A stretch of DNA of 64,000 nucleotides from JAAYJT01 sp037446395 (GCA_037446395.1 JBBIIP010000007.1:51079-115078); one strand, 5' to 3'. Counted from the stretch's first letter, positions 23,405-32,496 are shown. Numbers and translations are program-made. Notes: generated from the letters alone by a model not told the origin.

Positions 23405-25399
23405 ATGGCAAAAGATAAAAAGATAGTTTACACGATAAAAGAACGGTGCAGGGTTTGCTACACCTGCGTGCGTGAATGCCCGTCAAAGGCTATAAAAATA
23501 AATATGGGCCAGGCCGAGGTGGTGGGTGAGCGCTGCATTGCATGTGGCAACTGCGTGAAGGTTTGCAGCCAGAATGCGAAGGTTTTTAGAATTGACAAAC
23601 AAATAGTGCTTGATCTGCTGTGCGGGGGCAATACAAACATTGCCATGATAGCCCCAAGTTTTCCTGCCGAGTTTGAAGACGTGGAACCAGCCACTTTAGT
23701 TGGAATTATGCGAGAGCTTGGCTTCGACAAGGTAGTAGAAGTATCGTTCGGAGCCGACCTTGTAGCGAACGAGTATCGAAAACTGATGTATGATTCTGCA
23801 TCTATCCCTATGATTTCGAGCGACTGCCCCGCCATTGTTTCATTTATCGAATATTATCATCCCTCGCTTGCAGCATCTTTAGTGCCATTGGTTTCACCCA
23901 TGGTGGCAATGGCCAGGGTTGTCAGAAAAAAATATGGCACGAACACGAAAATTACGTTTATCGGCCCTTGCATTGCTAAAAAGGATGAGTCGGAAGAGGT
24001 GGATGCAGCTATCACATATAGGGAATTAAGAGAACTAATCAGAGATGCCGGAATTAGCGCCGAAGCTGTTGAACCCACCGATTTCGATCCTCCGTACAGC
24101 GGGAAAGGTGCTATTTTTCCGGTAAGCCGCGGGTTGCTGCAAACTATGGATATAGAGGACAATATCGTTGAAGGAAATGTGCTGGTGGCAGAAGGCAGAA
24201 TGGCGTTTCAGGATGCAATCAGGGAGTTTGAAAGTGGGTATCTCGAAGACAATCACCTTGAACTACTCTGCTGCGAAGGCTGTATTCTGGGCCCGGGAAT
24301 GACTCCGGATTCGAAATATACATCTTCCAGCCGGCGATTTACCAGGCGCAACAAAGTGAGCCGGTATGTTGCTCAAAAGCTCGGAAAACTCGATGAATCG
24401 CAATGGCAAAAGGATATGGAAGAATATTCGCAATTGGATTTGAGCCGCAAATTCAATCCGAGCGATCGTTCAATGCCACGGCCTTCGTGGGATCAAATCG
24501 AAAAGGTGCTCCAAAAAATGGGGAAATTTTCTCCAAAAGATTATCTCGACTGCGCTTCCTGTGGGTATGAATCATGTGTTGACCACGCTGTAGCCATTCT
24601 CAATGATCTTGCCGAAAATGAAATGTGCCTGCCGTTCACCATCGAAAAATTGCACAACTACATTCGCGAACTGAACATCTCGAACGAGAAACTTGCCAAT
24701 GCCCAGGAAGCCCTTAAACAATCAGAAAAGCTGGCAAGTCTAGGGCAACTGTCCGCCGGAATTGCCCATGAGCTAAACAACCCTTTGGGTGTAATCACCA
24801 TGTATAGTAACATCCTTGCTGATGAGCTCTCGGAAAATCAAGAAATTAAAGACGACCTGAAATTAATCGTTGAGCAGGCTGATCGTTGTAAGAAAATTGT
24901 TGGGGGTTTGCTAAACTTTGCCAGGAAGAATCAGGTCAACTTCTCCGAAATTGACATGAATTCTTTAATCAAACAAAGCATTTCATCAGTGATTGTTCCT
25001 GACAATATTCTTGTAGAGGTGTCTTTCATCCAAGGCAACCCAATTGCTATAATTGATAAAGATCAAATGACCCAGGTTTTTACGAACCTCCTGAAAAACT
25101 CCATTGATGCAATGCCTACGGGAGGAAAAATAAGTGTAATCATGAATGCCTACAGAAGTGATTTGCTTATAAATTTCAAAGATACTGGCACCGGTATTCC
25201 CAAAGAAAATATTGACCAGGTGTTCACTCCATTTTTTACAACAAAGCCCATAGGTAAAGGCACAGGGCTTGGGTTATCCATTATTTATGGAATCGTAAAA
25301 ATGCACAAAGGCGATATCTCAGTCGAGTCAAATGCTGATCCGGTGCTTGGCCAGACCGGCACAACTTTTACGATCCGAATCCCGCTTCAGGGGGCATAA
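23405..25399 (+). CDS. [FeFe]-hydrogenase-like sensor histidine kinase (all four H-cluster cysteines kept)
   Basis: This 664-residue fusion has two [4Fe-4S] motifs (CRVCYTCVRECP, CIACGNCVKVC) and an H-cluster domain, then a CxxCGxxxC FeS motif (CASCGYESC, about 380). A short coiled coil leads to a histidine kinase with His455 in AHELNNP, an N-box (NLLKNSIDAM) and G-boxes (DTGTGIP, GTGLGLS). Cubane ligands Cys141, Cys189, Cys289 and Cys293 and the L2 Lys192/Glu195 are all present. The proton-relay Cys is Asp140, as expected for slow sensory types. It probably senses H2 or redox state and phosphorylates one of the next two proteins. No membrane segment is present. Confidence 0.92.
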   Translation: MAKDKKIVYTIKERCRVCYTCVRECPSKAIKINMGQAEVVGERCIACGNCVKVCSQNAKVFRIDKQIVLDLLCGGNTNIAMIAPSFPAEFEDVEPATLVGIMRELGFDKVVEVSFGADLVANEYRKLMYDSASIPMISSDCPAIVSFIEYYHPSLAASLVPLVSPMVAMARVVRKKYGTNTKITFIGPCIAKKDESEEVDAAITYRELRELIRDAGISAEAVEPTDFDPPYSGKGAIFPVSRGLLQTMDIEDNIVEGNVLVAEGRMAFQDAIREFESGYLEDNHLELLCCEGCILGPGMTPDSKYTSSSRRFTRRNKVSRYVAQKLGKLDESQWQKDMEEYSQLDLSRKFNPSDRSMPRPSWDQIEKVLQKMGKFSPKDYLDCASCGYESCVDHAVAILNDLAENEMCLPFTIEKLHNYIRELNISNEKLANAQEALKQSEKLASLGQLSAGIAHELNNPLGVITMYSNILADELSENQEIKDDLKLIVEQADRCKKIVGGLLNFARKNQVNFSEIDMNSLIKQSISSVIVPDNILVEVSFIQGNPIAIIDKDQMTQVFTNLLKNSIDAMPTGGKISVIMNAYRSDLLINFKDTGTGIPKENIDQVFTPFFTTKPIGKGTGLGLSIIYGIVKMHKGDISVESNADPVLGQTGTTFTIRIPLQGA

Positions 25400-25431
25400 T
25401 AAATACTCACAATTTCTAAAACAAACCGATC

Positions 25432-25818
25432 ATGAGCAAAACAATTTTAATAGTTGACGATGACAGCGATTACCTATTCCAAATGGAATATAAATTGAAA
25501 AGTTTCGGATTCCGGGTAATCACAGCCGATGGTCAGCTCGAAGCAGAAAGGGTGATTGCTGGCATGAAACCCGATTTGGCTATGCTCGACCTGATGATGG
25601 AAAATGAGGACAGCGGTTTCATACTTGCCTATAAGATCAAACGAATATATCCCGATGTTCCGGTAATTATCGCCACGGCGGTGACGGCAGAAACCGGAAT
25701 GGCCTTCGATATTCAAAACCAGGGAAATCAACAATGGATCAAGGCCGATTTATTTTTGGACAAAGGCATACGCCCTGAACAACTACACCGCGAAATCAAC
25801 AAGCTGTTAAAACTCTAA
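25432..25818 (+). CDS. Single-domain response regulator
   Basis: This 128-residue stand-alone receiver domain has the acidic pocket Asp-Asp-Asp in VDDDSD, phospho-acceptor Asp53 (AMLDLMM), Thr in IATAVTA and the conserved Lys in FLDKGIRP. It has no output domain, so it must act by phosphotransfer or protein contact. It follows the hydrogenase-like kinase by 32 bp and precedes a receiver-kinase hybrid by 1 bp. It is therefore a likely shuttle between the two kinases. Confidence 0.93.
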   Translation: MSKTILIVDDDSDYLFQMEYKLKSFGFRVITADGQLEAERVIAGMKPDLAMLDLMMENEDSGFILAYKIKRIYPDVPVIIATAVTAETGMAFDIQNQGNQQWIKADLFLDKGIRPEQLHREINKLLKL

Positions 25819-25819
25819 C

Positions 25820-26941
25820 ATGGCAACCTATAAAATTTTAGTAATTGATGATGAACCTGGCATCCGCTCAGGTGTTGCGAGAATTCTGAAAAACTTCAAA
25901 GCGGATTATCCCTTTCTCGAAGAGCCAATTGATTTCGAAATCTTTGAAGCTGGTACAGGAGAAGAAGGCTTGGAGATAATCAATCAACAACGGCCTGATA
26001 TTCTCTTGCTCGATAACAAGCTACCAGGGATGCAAGGCGTAGAAGTACTGGAATATATCAAAAAAAACAGCATCGACCTGATTGTGGTAATGATCACCAG
26101 CTATGCCTCACTTGAGCTGGCGGTGAAAGCCACACGCGATGGTGCTTTCGACTTTATTCCCAAACCCTTTACGCCCCAAGAGCTAAGGGCTTCGATAGAA
26201 AACATAAGCAAGCATCTCTACCTCAAAAAGATGACCCAAAAGCTACGGATAGAGGGCAAACAAATTCGGTTTCAGTTCTTATCCGTGCTTTCACATGAAC
26301 TCAAATCTCCGCTCAATGCCATCGAAGGGTACCTGAGGATGATCAAAGAAAGGCAGTTGGGGCAAAACCTCGACGACTACGATTATGTCATCACGCGTTC
26401 GTTTGAACGGATAAAAGGCATGCGCAGCCTGGTGATGGATATGCTTGATCTGACCAAGCTCGAATCAAGAAAGAGTGGCCACGAAAGGGTGCGCGTAAAC
26501 CTTTTCGAGGTTGCACAAAACGCAGTAGATATTATGCGACCTTATGCCATTCAGAAAGATGTTGACATATATATTCATGCAACAAAAGATATTTCGCTGG
26601 TTGCAAATCGAGACGAAATGGAGATCGTTTTTAACAACCTGATTTCGAACGCAGTAAAATACAACTCACAGGGCGGACGGGTAGACTGCACCATTAAACA
26701 GGTGGAAAACAATATTGTGATCTCAGTTAGCGACACTGGGATAGGGATCAAGCATGACGAATTAGAAAGAATTTTCGATGATTTCTACCGGATAAAAGAT
26801 GCCACCACAAAGAACATTTCGGGCAGTGGGCTTGGACTTTCAATTCTTAAGAAAACAATTGACTTGTATCAGGGTACCGTAAGCGTTGAAAGCATCGAGG
26901 AAAAGGGAAGCACATTTACAGTGATGATTCCTGTAACATAA
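25820..26941 (+). CDS. Hybrid protein: N-terminal receiver domain fused to a histidine kinase
   Basis: The 373-residue protein begins with a receiver domain (VIDDEPG; acceptor Asp in LLLDNKLPG; Lys in IPKPFTP) of about 130 residues. A HisKA/HATPase_c kinase follows, with His in LSHELKSPLN, N-box NNLISNAVKYNS, DTGIGI and GSGLGLSIL. Receiver-first hybrids receive phosphate or contact signals and then signal onward. It is soluble. It lies 1 bp after the single-domain regulator. No DNA-binding output is encoded with this two-component set, so the final target is outside the window or is a protein-protein effect. Confidence 0.92.
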   Translation: MATYKILVIDDEPGIRSGVARILKNFKADYPFLEEPIDFEIFEAGTGEEGLEIINQQRPDILLLDNKLPGMQGVEVLEYIKKNSIDLIVVMITSYASLELAVKATRDGAFDFIPKPFTPQELRASIENISKHLYLKKMTQKLRIEGKQIRFQFLSVLSHELKSPLNAIEGYLRMIKERQLGQNLDDYDYVITRSFERIKGMRSLVMDMLDLTKLESRKSGHERVRVNLFEVAQNAVDIMRPYAIQKDVDIYIHATKDISLVANRDEMEIVFNNLISNAVKYNSQGGRVDCTIKQVENNIVISVSDTGIGIKHDELERIFDDFYRIKDATTKNISGSGLGLSILKKTIDLYQGTVSVESIEEKGSTFTVMIPVT

Positions 26942-26998
26942 CACCAAAAATAAACCTCTGAATGTATCATTTGAAATTCTTTAACAAAAACCAAAGTT

Positions 26999-27634
26999 AT
27001 GCCAGCATCAAGACTTCCTGATAAAACTGTTGAAAGATTAAGTCAGTACAGGCGAATGCTGCTTATTTATCAGCGGAGTGGCCGACCCCACATCTTTTCG
27101 CACGATCTTGCAAACCTGCTGCACATAACCCCCGTACAAGTGCGGCGCGACATCATGCTCATCGGCTATTCCGGCACTCTCAGGCGTGGGTATGATGTTC
27201 GCGAATTGATTAGCATGATTGGCCGGATAATTGACATTGACCGCGGTATGAAGGTAGCGGTGGTTGGTGTTGGAAACCTTGGCAGTGCAATCATTAGTTA
27301 TTTCAGCGGAAAGCGCACAAAACTATCTATCGTGGCTGCTTTTGATGTTGAAGTAAATAAAATCAACCGTGTTTATGCAGGAGTGAATTGTTATCATGTG
27401 CATCAGCTGCGCGAAATTATTCAGCAAGAAAACATTGACATCGCCATTCTGACTGTGCCGCCGTCCATTGCAACCACCATTGCCGAGGAACTCGTCATGG
27501 CAGGAATTAAGGGTATACTTAACTTTACATCAACCCCTGTAAATGTGCCTTCAAACATACACCTGGAGGATTATGATATGATTACATCGCTCGAGAAGGT
27601 AGCATATTTTGTTAAAAAAAATAAAACCAAATAG
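26999..27634 (+). CDS. rex: Redox-sensing transcriptional repressor Rex
   Basis: Rex is a homodimeric repressor that reads the NADH/NAD+ ratio. The 211 residues have an N-terminal winged helix (about 1-80; SRLPDKTVERLSQYRR, VQVRRDIMLIG). A Rossmann domain follows with GVGNLGSAI for NAD(H) binding, then FDV and the C-terminal swapped helix. The YSGTLRRGYDV segment replaces the more usual FGKRGVGY but keeps the Arg-Gly-Tyr. It is the seventh gene of the hydrogenase operon, whose control region carries two Rex-type operators, so negative autoregulation is likely. It starts 57 bp after the hybrid kinase. Confidence 0.96.
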   Translation: MPASRLPDKTVERLSQYRRMLLIYQRSGRPHIFSHDLANLLHITPVQVRRDIMLIGYSGTLRRGYDVRELISMIGRIIDIDRGMKVAVVGVGNLGSAIISYFSGKRTKLSIVAAFDVEVNKINRVYAGVNCYHVHQLREIIQQENIDIAILTVPPSIATTIAEELVMAGIKGILNFTSTPVNVPSNIHLEDYDMITSLEKVAYFVKKNKTK

Positions 27635-27658
27635 CTTCTCCTTTCATCGGCCAGCGGT

Positions 27659-28603
27659 ATGAAAATATTCAAAGATTTCGAGCGCCCTCTGCCCATTAAA
27701 GATGCTGTCGTAACTACCGGATCATTTGATGGGGTGCATGTTGGCCACAAGGTGATCCTGAATCGACTCAATGCATTGGCGCGCCAGATCGGAGGGGAAT
27801 CAGTGCTGGTTACTTTTCACCCACACCCCCGCAAAATACTTTATCCCGAAACTGCAGGAAAAGAGCTCAGGCTGATCAGCAGCCAGCGCGAGAAAATCGA
27901 ACTTCTTCAAAAAACCGGGCTCGATTGCCTGCTCATTGTAAAGTTTACGCTCGAATTTTCTCAACTCTCATCCATTGACTTTATTAGGAAAATACTCGTA
28001 AGCAAGCTGCATACCCGAAAAGTAGTCGTCGGGTTTAATCACCATTTTGGCCACAACCGTGAGGGAGACTATGAGCATTTGCACCAACTCGGAAAATACT
28101 ACAACTTTGAGGTAGAAGAAATTCCGCAGCAGGATATTGACAATGAGACAGTCAGTTCGACCAAAATACGACAAGCACTGATCGAAGGGCGCATACAACG
28201 TGCCAATGCCTATCTTGACCATTTCTATATTATCATAGCAGAATTAGAAAAAACCGCCCTGGAAATCGAGGCCGGTGATAGCAAACAAATATATCGCGTT
28301 CTGATTGATGAGGACGTGAAACTTATTCCATCGGAAGGGCTCTATGCCGTGAGTATTAACTATCTTGGTTCGCGTTTTCGAGGCATGCTCAATATTAAAA
28401 ATAAGAGCCAGCTCGCTGCTCCCATTGCACAGGAAATGAATATCGGGCTGCATCTGTTCGATTGCCCCAATGAATTGCATAAAGAAACCGTAACGATCAA
28501 TTTTCACAAACGAATGCGAGATGAGTTGATTTTTGCCAATCGCCAGGAATTTGATACACAGCTGAAGCATGATATCGAAGAAATCAAAAATCTGATTTAT
28601 TAA
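27659..28603 (+). CDS. RibF-like FAD synthetase with degenerate riboflavin kinase domain
   Basis: RibF normally has an N-terminal FAD synthetase and a C-terminal riboflavin kinase. The FMN adenylyltransferase half is intact: GSFDGVHVGH at residues 21-30, FHPHPR, FNHHFGHNREG and the VSSTKIR lid. The C-terminal half keeps the barrel frame (RGMLNI, LHLFD, RMRDE) but the GxxxGFPTAN signature that binds ATP/Mg is not visible. The equivalent stretch around residues 205-220 reads GDSKQIYRVL. It may therefore make FAD from FMN without phosphorylating riboflavin. It lies 24 bp after rex in the hydrogenase operon, whose NuoF subunit needs flavin. Confidence 0.88.
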   Translation: MKIFKDFERPLPIKDAVVTTGSFDGVHVGHKVILNRLNALARQIGGESVLVTFHPHPRKILYPETAGKELRLISSQREKIELLQKTGLDCLLIVKFTLEFSQLSSIDFIRKILVSKLHTRKVVVGFNHHFGHNREGDYEHLHQLGKYYNFEVEEIPQQDIDNETVSSTKIRQALIEGRIQRANAYLDHFYIIIAELEKTALEIEAGDSKQIYRVLIDEDVKLIPSEGLYAVSINYLGSRFRGMLNIKNKSQLAAPIAQEMNIGLHLFDCPNELHKETVTINFHKRMRDELIFANRQEFDTQLKHDIEEIKNLIY

Positions 28604-28647
28604 TTAATATTCGAAAGGCCGGTGTGGTGAATCAACTGCAGAATGAC

Positions 28648-29412
28648 ATGATAAAAGTAACCTTTCTTGGAACAGGCACCTCCATTGGGGTGCCGGTAAT
28701 TGCCTGCAATTGTCCTGTATGCAAATCGCCCGATCTGCGCGACAAGCGTTTTAGAACGTCAGCATTGATCAATATTAATGGGCGTAATATAGTTATTGAC
28801 TGTGGGCCAGACTTCAGGATACAAATGCTGCGAAACAATGTTGAGGATATAGATGCAATTATTTTCACGCATGGTCACCGCGACCATATTGCCGGGCTCG
28901 ACGACATCCGGGCATTTAATTATGTGCTGAACAAAACAATAGACGTATATGGGTCAACCGAAGTGATTGAAGCCATTAAGACCGAGTTTCCCTATATTTT
29001 TTCAGAAACAAGGTATTTTGGCGCACCCCAGCTCAACACACACATCATTGAAAACAAATCGTTTACCATCAACGGCAATGTCTTTGATCCCATCGAAGTA
29101 TTACATAGCAAACTCAGCGTTTTTGGATTCAGGGTGGGCGATTTTACATACATCACCGATGCAAGTTTTATAAGCCCGAAAGAGATAGAAAAAGTGAAAG
29201 GCTCAAGGGTGGTTGTGCTTAACGCCTTGCGGAACTCGCGACATTCTTCGCATTTCTCGCTGGACGAAGCACTTGGAATTCTTGAATTAATTTCCCCTGA
29301 ACGTGCCTATCTCACGCATATCAGCCATTTTTTGGGTTTGCACGATCAGGTTGAAGCAAAGCTTCCGCCGAATATCAAACTTGCATACGACAATTTAATG
29401 ATTTCAGTTTGA
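28648..29412 (+). CDS. MBL-fold metallo-hydrolase, PhnP-like
   Basis: This roughly 254-residue metallo-beta-lactamase-fold enzyme starts with TFLGTGTSIGVPVIACNCPVC, as in PhnP-type phosphodiesterases, where the cysteines bind a structural zinc. The metal site HGHRDHIAG, DCGPDF, a later Asp (YITDAS) and a C-terminal His (LTHISH) are present. The frame extends to a GTG at 28624, but the ATG at 28648 (MIKVTFLG) fits the family start. The substrate is probably a cyclic or linear phosphodiester. No phn genes are nearby, so a phosphonate role is not supported. Confidence 0.88.
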   Translation: MIKVTFLGTGTSIGVPVIACNCPVCKSPDLRDKRFRTSALININGRNIVIDCGPDFRIQMLRNNVEDIDAIIFTHGHRDHIAGLDDIRAFNYVLNKTIDVYGSTEVIEAIKTEFPYIFSETRYFGAPQLNTHIIENKSFTINGNVFDPIEVLHSKLSVFGFRVGDFTYITDASFISPKEIEKVKGSRVVVLNALRNSRHSSHFSLDEALGILELISPERAYLTHISHFLGLHDQVEAKLPPNIKLAYDNLMISV

Positions 29413-29505
29413 ACACCCGCAACCTTGCAAGTAACGCGTTCCTGCTAATCTTGCAAAAACAAACCTGCACTAAGGCATCGAATGCTGCAATTCAATGATA
29501 AGTTG

Positions 29506-29513
29506 TATTTTTG
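29506..29513 (+). promoter_or_regulatory. -7 element for tRNA-Arg
   Basis: TATTTTTG is a full TAnnTTTG match that ends 12 bp before the tRNA 5' end, the right distance for transcription starting near the mature tRNA. Confidence 0.55.
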
Positions 29514-29525
29514 CCGCCAGATTTT

Positions 29526-29602
29526 GGTCCGGTAGCTCAGCTGGATAGAGCAGCAGCCTTCTAAGCTGCGGGTCGTGGGTTCGAATCCCGCCCGGATCAC
29601 CA
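29526..29602 (+). tRNA. tRNA-Arg (anticodon TCT)
   Basis: A full cloverleaf can be drawn. The 7-bp acceptor stem is GGTCCGG with CCGGATC (one G-T pair), and the D arm includes AGCTCAGCTGGATAGAGC. The anticodon stem GCAGC/GCTGC has loop CTTCTAA, with TCT at 29560-29562. The T arm is GTGGGTTCGAATCCCGC. The 3' CCA is encoded (29600-29602). It reads AGA arginine codons. Confidence 0.96.
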
Positions 29603-29773
29603 TAATAAGCCAACAGGAAACACTCCGGCAATGTACTTACTGAGAAGTATATTTTATACTTAAAGCAGCGGGGTGAAAAGGATGTGAAAGGGGGCTTGCC
29701 GGATGATAGTAAAGGGCGCCCGAAAAAAAAATGAATAATCTTCAGTTTCTCTAAGATTTATTGCTATTTCGCC

Positions 29774-29781
29774 TATATTTG
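29774..29781 (+). promoter_or_regulatory. -7 element upstream of aqpZ
   Basis: TATATTTG matches TAnnTTTG, with the aqpZ start codon 117 bp downstream, giving a leader of roughly 105 nt. No -33 match was found. The rest of the 296-bp gap after the tRNA holds no recognised feature. Confidence 0.45.
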
Positions 29782-29898
29782 CTTTTATGGGATTTTAATA
29801 TAATGTTCAGGCACATTGGCGTTAGCCATTGTTTCGAAAACTATATTGAAAAACCGTAAAGAAAAAGTGCATTAATTTAACCACTAAATCGAAAGAAC

Positions 29899-30585
29899 AT
29901 GAAAAAATTAGTTGCTGAATTTATCGGAACCCTTTGGTTGGTGCTTGGTGGCTGCGGAAGCGCAGTGCTTGCAGCAGCATATCCTGAATTAGGAATAGGA
30001 TTTGCAGGAGTAGCAATAGCGTTTGGTTTGACTGTTGTAACAATGGCCTATGCTTTAGGGCATATTTCGGGATGCCATCTCAATCCGGCGGTATCAATCG
30101 GGCTTTGGATTGGCGGACGCTTTGATAAGAAGGAATTGCTGCCATACATTGCCGCACAAGTATTGGGTGGGATTGCCGGAGCCGGAATTCTATACCTTAT
30201 TGCAACCGGTAAATCAGGATTTGAAGTTGGTGGATTTGCAGCAAATGGTTATGGAGAACATTCCCCTGGAGGATACGGAATGCTTGCGGCTTTAGTAACC
30301 GAAATTGTAATGACGTTCATGTTTTTAATCATTATTTTAGGTGCTACACATTCTAAGGCTCCCAAGGGAATGGCTGGTTTAGCAATAGGATTGGGATTGA
30401 CCCTGATTCATCTGATCAGTATCCCGGTGACCAATACCTCTGTAAACCCTGCAAGAAGTACCAGCCAGGCTTTGTTTGCAGGCGACTGGGCATTGGGTCA
30501 ATTATGGTTGTTTTGGGCTGCTCCAATAATTGGTGCTATACTGGCAGGAATTGTGTATAAAATGATTTCGCCAGAAAAAGAATAA
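29899..30585 (+). CDS. aqpZ: Aquaporin Z
   Basis: This is an inner-membrane water channel of the MIP family: 228 residues, six transmembrane helices and two NPA half-helices (HLNPAVSIG and SVNPARS). The selectivity-filter positions fit a water-specific pore: Phe in IAFGLTV, His in LIHLISI, Thr in NTSVNP and the Arg of NPARS. This argues against a glycerol facilitator. It is a single gene with a likely role in osmotic adjustment. Confidence 0.97.
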   Translation: MKKLVAEFIGTLWLVLGGCGSAVLAAAYPELGIGFAGVAIAFGLTVVTMAYALGHISGCHLNPAVSIGLWIGGRFDKKELLPYIAAQVLGGIAGAGILYLIATGKSGFEVGGFAANGYGEHSPGGYGMLAALVTEIVMTFMFLIIILGATHSKAPKGMAGLAIGLGLTLIHLISIPVTNTSVNPARSTSQALFAGDWALGQLWLFWAAPIIGAILAGIVYKMISPEKE

Positions 30586-30773
30586 AAAATTTCTTCAAAT
30601 CTGGTAATTGCCACTGCGGTTAGTACACTGCATTACCCTGTGATCTTCTACGCGGGCAATCCTCTTTATCCTGATAAATCGGGATATCGCGAATTGCACA
30701 ACCACACGTGACATTTGTTCTATCTAAACCGCTTTCAGCTCCTTTAGGAATAAATGGCCTTTTATTTTTCTCG

Positions 30774-32318
30774 TCACGGCTGCAAATAAAGCGGCCCGTC
30801 GAAACCAACAGGTATTCCTAAAAGCATCCAGGCCACAAGAAGCAAGAGCCAAACGATCAGAAACAGAAAAGTATAGGGCAACATCAGCGAGATGATGGTG
30901 CCAATGCCGTATTTCTCATCATATTTTTCTGCATACGTCACAATCAAAGCAAAATAACTCATCATCGGGGTAATGACATTGGTTACCGAATCGCCAATGC
31001 GGAATGCAGCTTGTGTCAACCCCGGATGATATCCCAGAAGCATAAACATGGGAATGAAAACGGGAGCCATGATAGCCCACTTAGCCGATGCACTTCCCAT
31101 AAACATATTGATAAACGCAGCCAGCAGCACAAAGAGTACCATGAGCGGAATGCCGGTCAACCCGATATTTGTTAAACCCGCTGCCCCGTTGATGGCTACA
31201 ATTAAACCGATATTGCTATATCGGAAAAAGTAAACAAACTGGGCAGCAAAGAATACCAATACAATATAAGATGCCAGGCCTTTCATTGAATGTGTCATGT
31301 GCTTCACTACGTCTTTGTCGTTTTTTATCGTACCCAGCACGATGCCGTAAACCAATCCTGGAACAAAAAACATCAAAAGAATTACCAGAATAATGCCTTT
31401 CATAAACGGAGAATGCAGCACGCTCCTGGTTGCCGGATCGCGTAAAATACCATTTTCAGGAATCACCAGCAAACAGAGTAGAACAATCAGAGCTAAAAAA
31501 CTCCAGCCTGCGTATCTTAACCCTTTCTTTTCCAAAGTCGAAATAGCGCCAACATCGAGCCGTTGGGCGTTTCCGGTATACTCGCCCAACCGGGGCTCTA
31601 TCAATTTTTCGGTTATCCATGTGCCAAGCAACACGACCATCAGCGCCGAGGTGAACATAAAGAAGTAGTTGACCAAGGGATTGATGACCATTTTAGGGTC
31701 AAGAATTTGTGCTGCTGAGGTGGAGAGCCCTGCCAGAATAGGGTCTACTGAGCCGATTAGAAAGTTTGATCCAAACCCGGCACTTACACCGCAAAAAGCT
31801 GCAGCAAAACCAGCCATAGGGTGCCTTCCGAGCGCATGAAAAATCATTGCTCCCAGCGGTATCAGGATGACATATCCAACTTCTGATGCAAGGTGAGAAA
31901 AAATACCGGCCGTGATAATGGCCACAGTAATCAGCCTTTTGGGTGCTCCAAGTACCAATTGCCTCACAAGCACTGTGAAAAGCCCCGAGCCTTCAGCAAC
32001 CCCGATGCCGATCATCACCACTAGTACAAGCCCCAACGGAGGAAACTCGACAAAGTTTTTCTCGATATGAGTAAAAACCCATCGAAAACCATCGGCACTG
32101 AGCAGGTTGTTGGCGCGAACAATAGATTGGTTTACGGGATGAATGGCAGTGTAATCGAATACCGTTGCAAGCCAGGAGGCAAGCATTGTGATTAAGGCAA
32201 GTATTAAAAACAATGTGGCCGGGTGAGGAAGCTTATTACCAACCACTTCAATAAAATTTAGCGATTTATTAAGCACCCTTAATGATATGGAACGGGCTTT
32301 GTCAAAGTTTTTCTTCAT
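30774..32318 (-). CDS. AbgT-family transporter
   Basis: This 514-residue polytopic inner-membrane protein belongs to the AbgT family (p-aminobenzoyl-glutamate uptake in E. coli, sulfonamide efflux in others). Typical segments are the N-terminal VVGNKLPHPATLFLILAL, the re-entrant hairpin GSNFLIGSVDPILAG and ANMFMGSASAKWAIMAPVFIP-like AFINMFMGSASAKWA. PGLTQAAFRIGDSVTNVITPMM is also present. These match the family closely and the length is normal. The actual substrate (aminobenzoyl-glutamate or short peptides) is undetermined, and no abgA/abgB hydrolase is adjacent. Confidence 0.93.
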   Translation of the reverse strand: MKKNFDKARSISLRVLNKSLNFIEVVGNKLPHPATLFLILALITMLASWLATVFDYTAIHPVNQSIVRANNLLSADGFRWVFTHIEKNFVEFPPLGLVLVVMIGIGVAEGSGLFTVLVRQLVLGAPKRLITVAIITAGIFSHLASEVGYVILIPLGAMIFHALGRHPMAGFAAAFCGVSAGFGSNFLIGSVDPILAGLSTSAAQILDPKMVINPLVNYFFMFTSALMVVLLGTWITEKLIEPRLGEYTGNAQRLDVGAISTLEKKGLRYAGWSFLALIVLLCLLVIPENGILRDPATRSVLHSPFMKGIILVILLMFFVPGLVYGIVLGTIKNDKDVVKHMTHSMKGLASYIVLVFFAAQFVYFFRYSNIGLIVAINGAAGLTNIGLTGIPLMVLFVLLAAFINMFMGSASAKWAIMAPVFIPMFMLLGYHPGLTQAAFRIGDSVTNVITPMMSYFALIVTYAEKYDEKYGIGTIISLMLPYTFLFLIVWLLLLVAWMLLGIPVGFDGPLYLQP

Positions 32319-32359
32319 CTTGCAAAAATTAAAAACTTTAATTAATTTGATTTGCTTTG

Positions 32360-32389
32360 CAAAAATATCCGATTAACTCAGATTTCAAA
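32360..32389 (-). promoter_or_regulatory. Predicted promoter of the AbgT transporter gene
   Basis: On the minus strand TATTTTTG (32367-32360) is a -7 match, with TTTG (32389-32386) 18 bp upstream as the -33. The start codon is 42 bp downstream. Confidence 0.6.
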
Positions 32390-32407
32390 GTATTCTGTCA
32401 TAAATTA

Positions 32408-32441
32408 TATTATTACAGTTTAAGTATTATTACAGTTTAAG
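32408..32441. repeat. Two perfect tandem copies of a 17-bp unit
   Basis: TATTATTACAGTTTAAG occurs twice head to tail (32408-32424 and 32425-32441) and a third copy begins at 32442 but stops after three bases. It lies about 20 bp upstream of the AbgT -33 element. It could be a regulator-binding repeat or a simple replication-slippage duplication. Confidence 0.7.
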
Positions 32442-32496
32442 TATCCCGGATTGCTCAGACCCGAGTTGGCCATTATATCAAAAAACTACTCATTAT

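Noticed and set aside
30620..30808. Minus-strand 62-residue frame after the AbgT gene
   Set aside because: It overlaps the end of the AbgT gene in another frame and shows no recognisable fold or start context.
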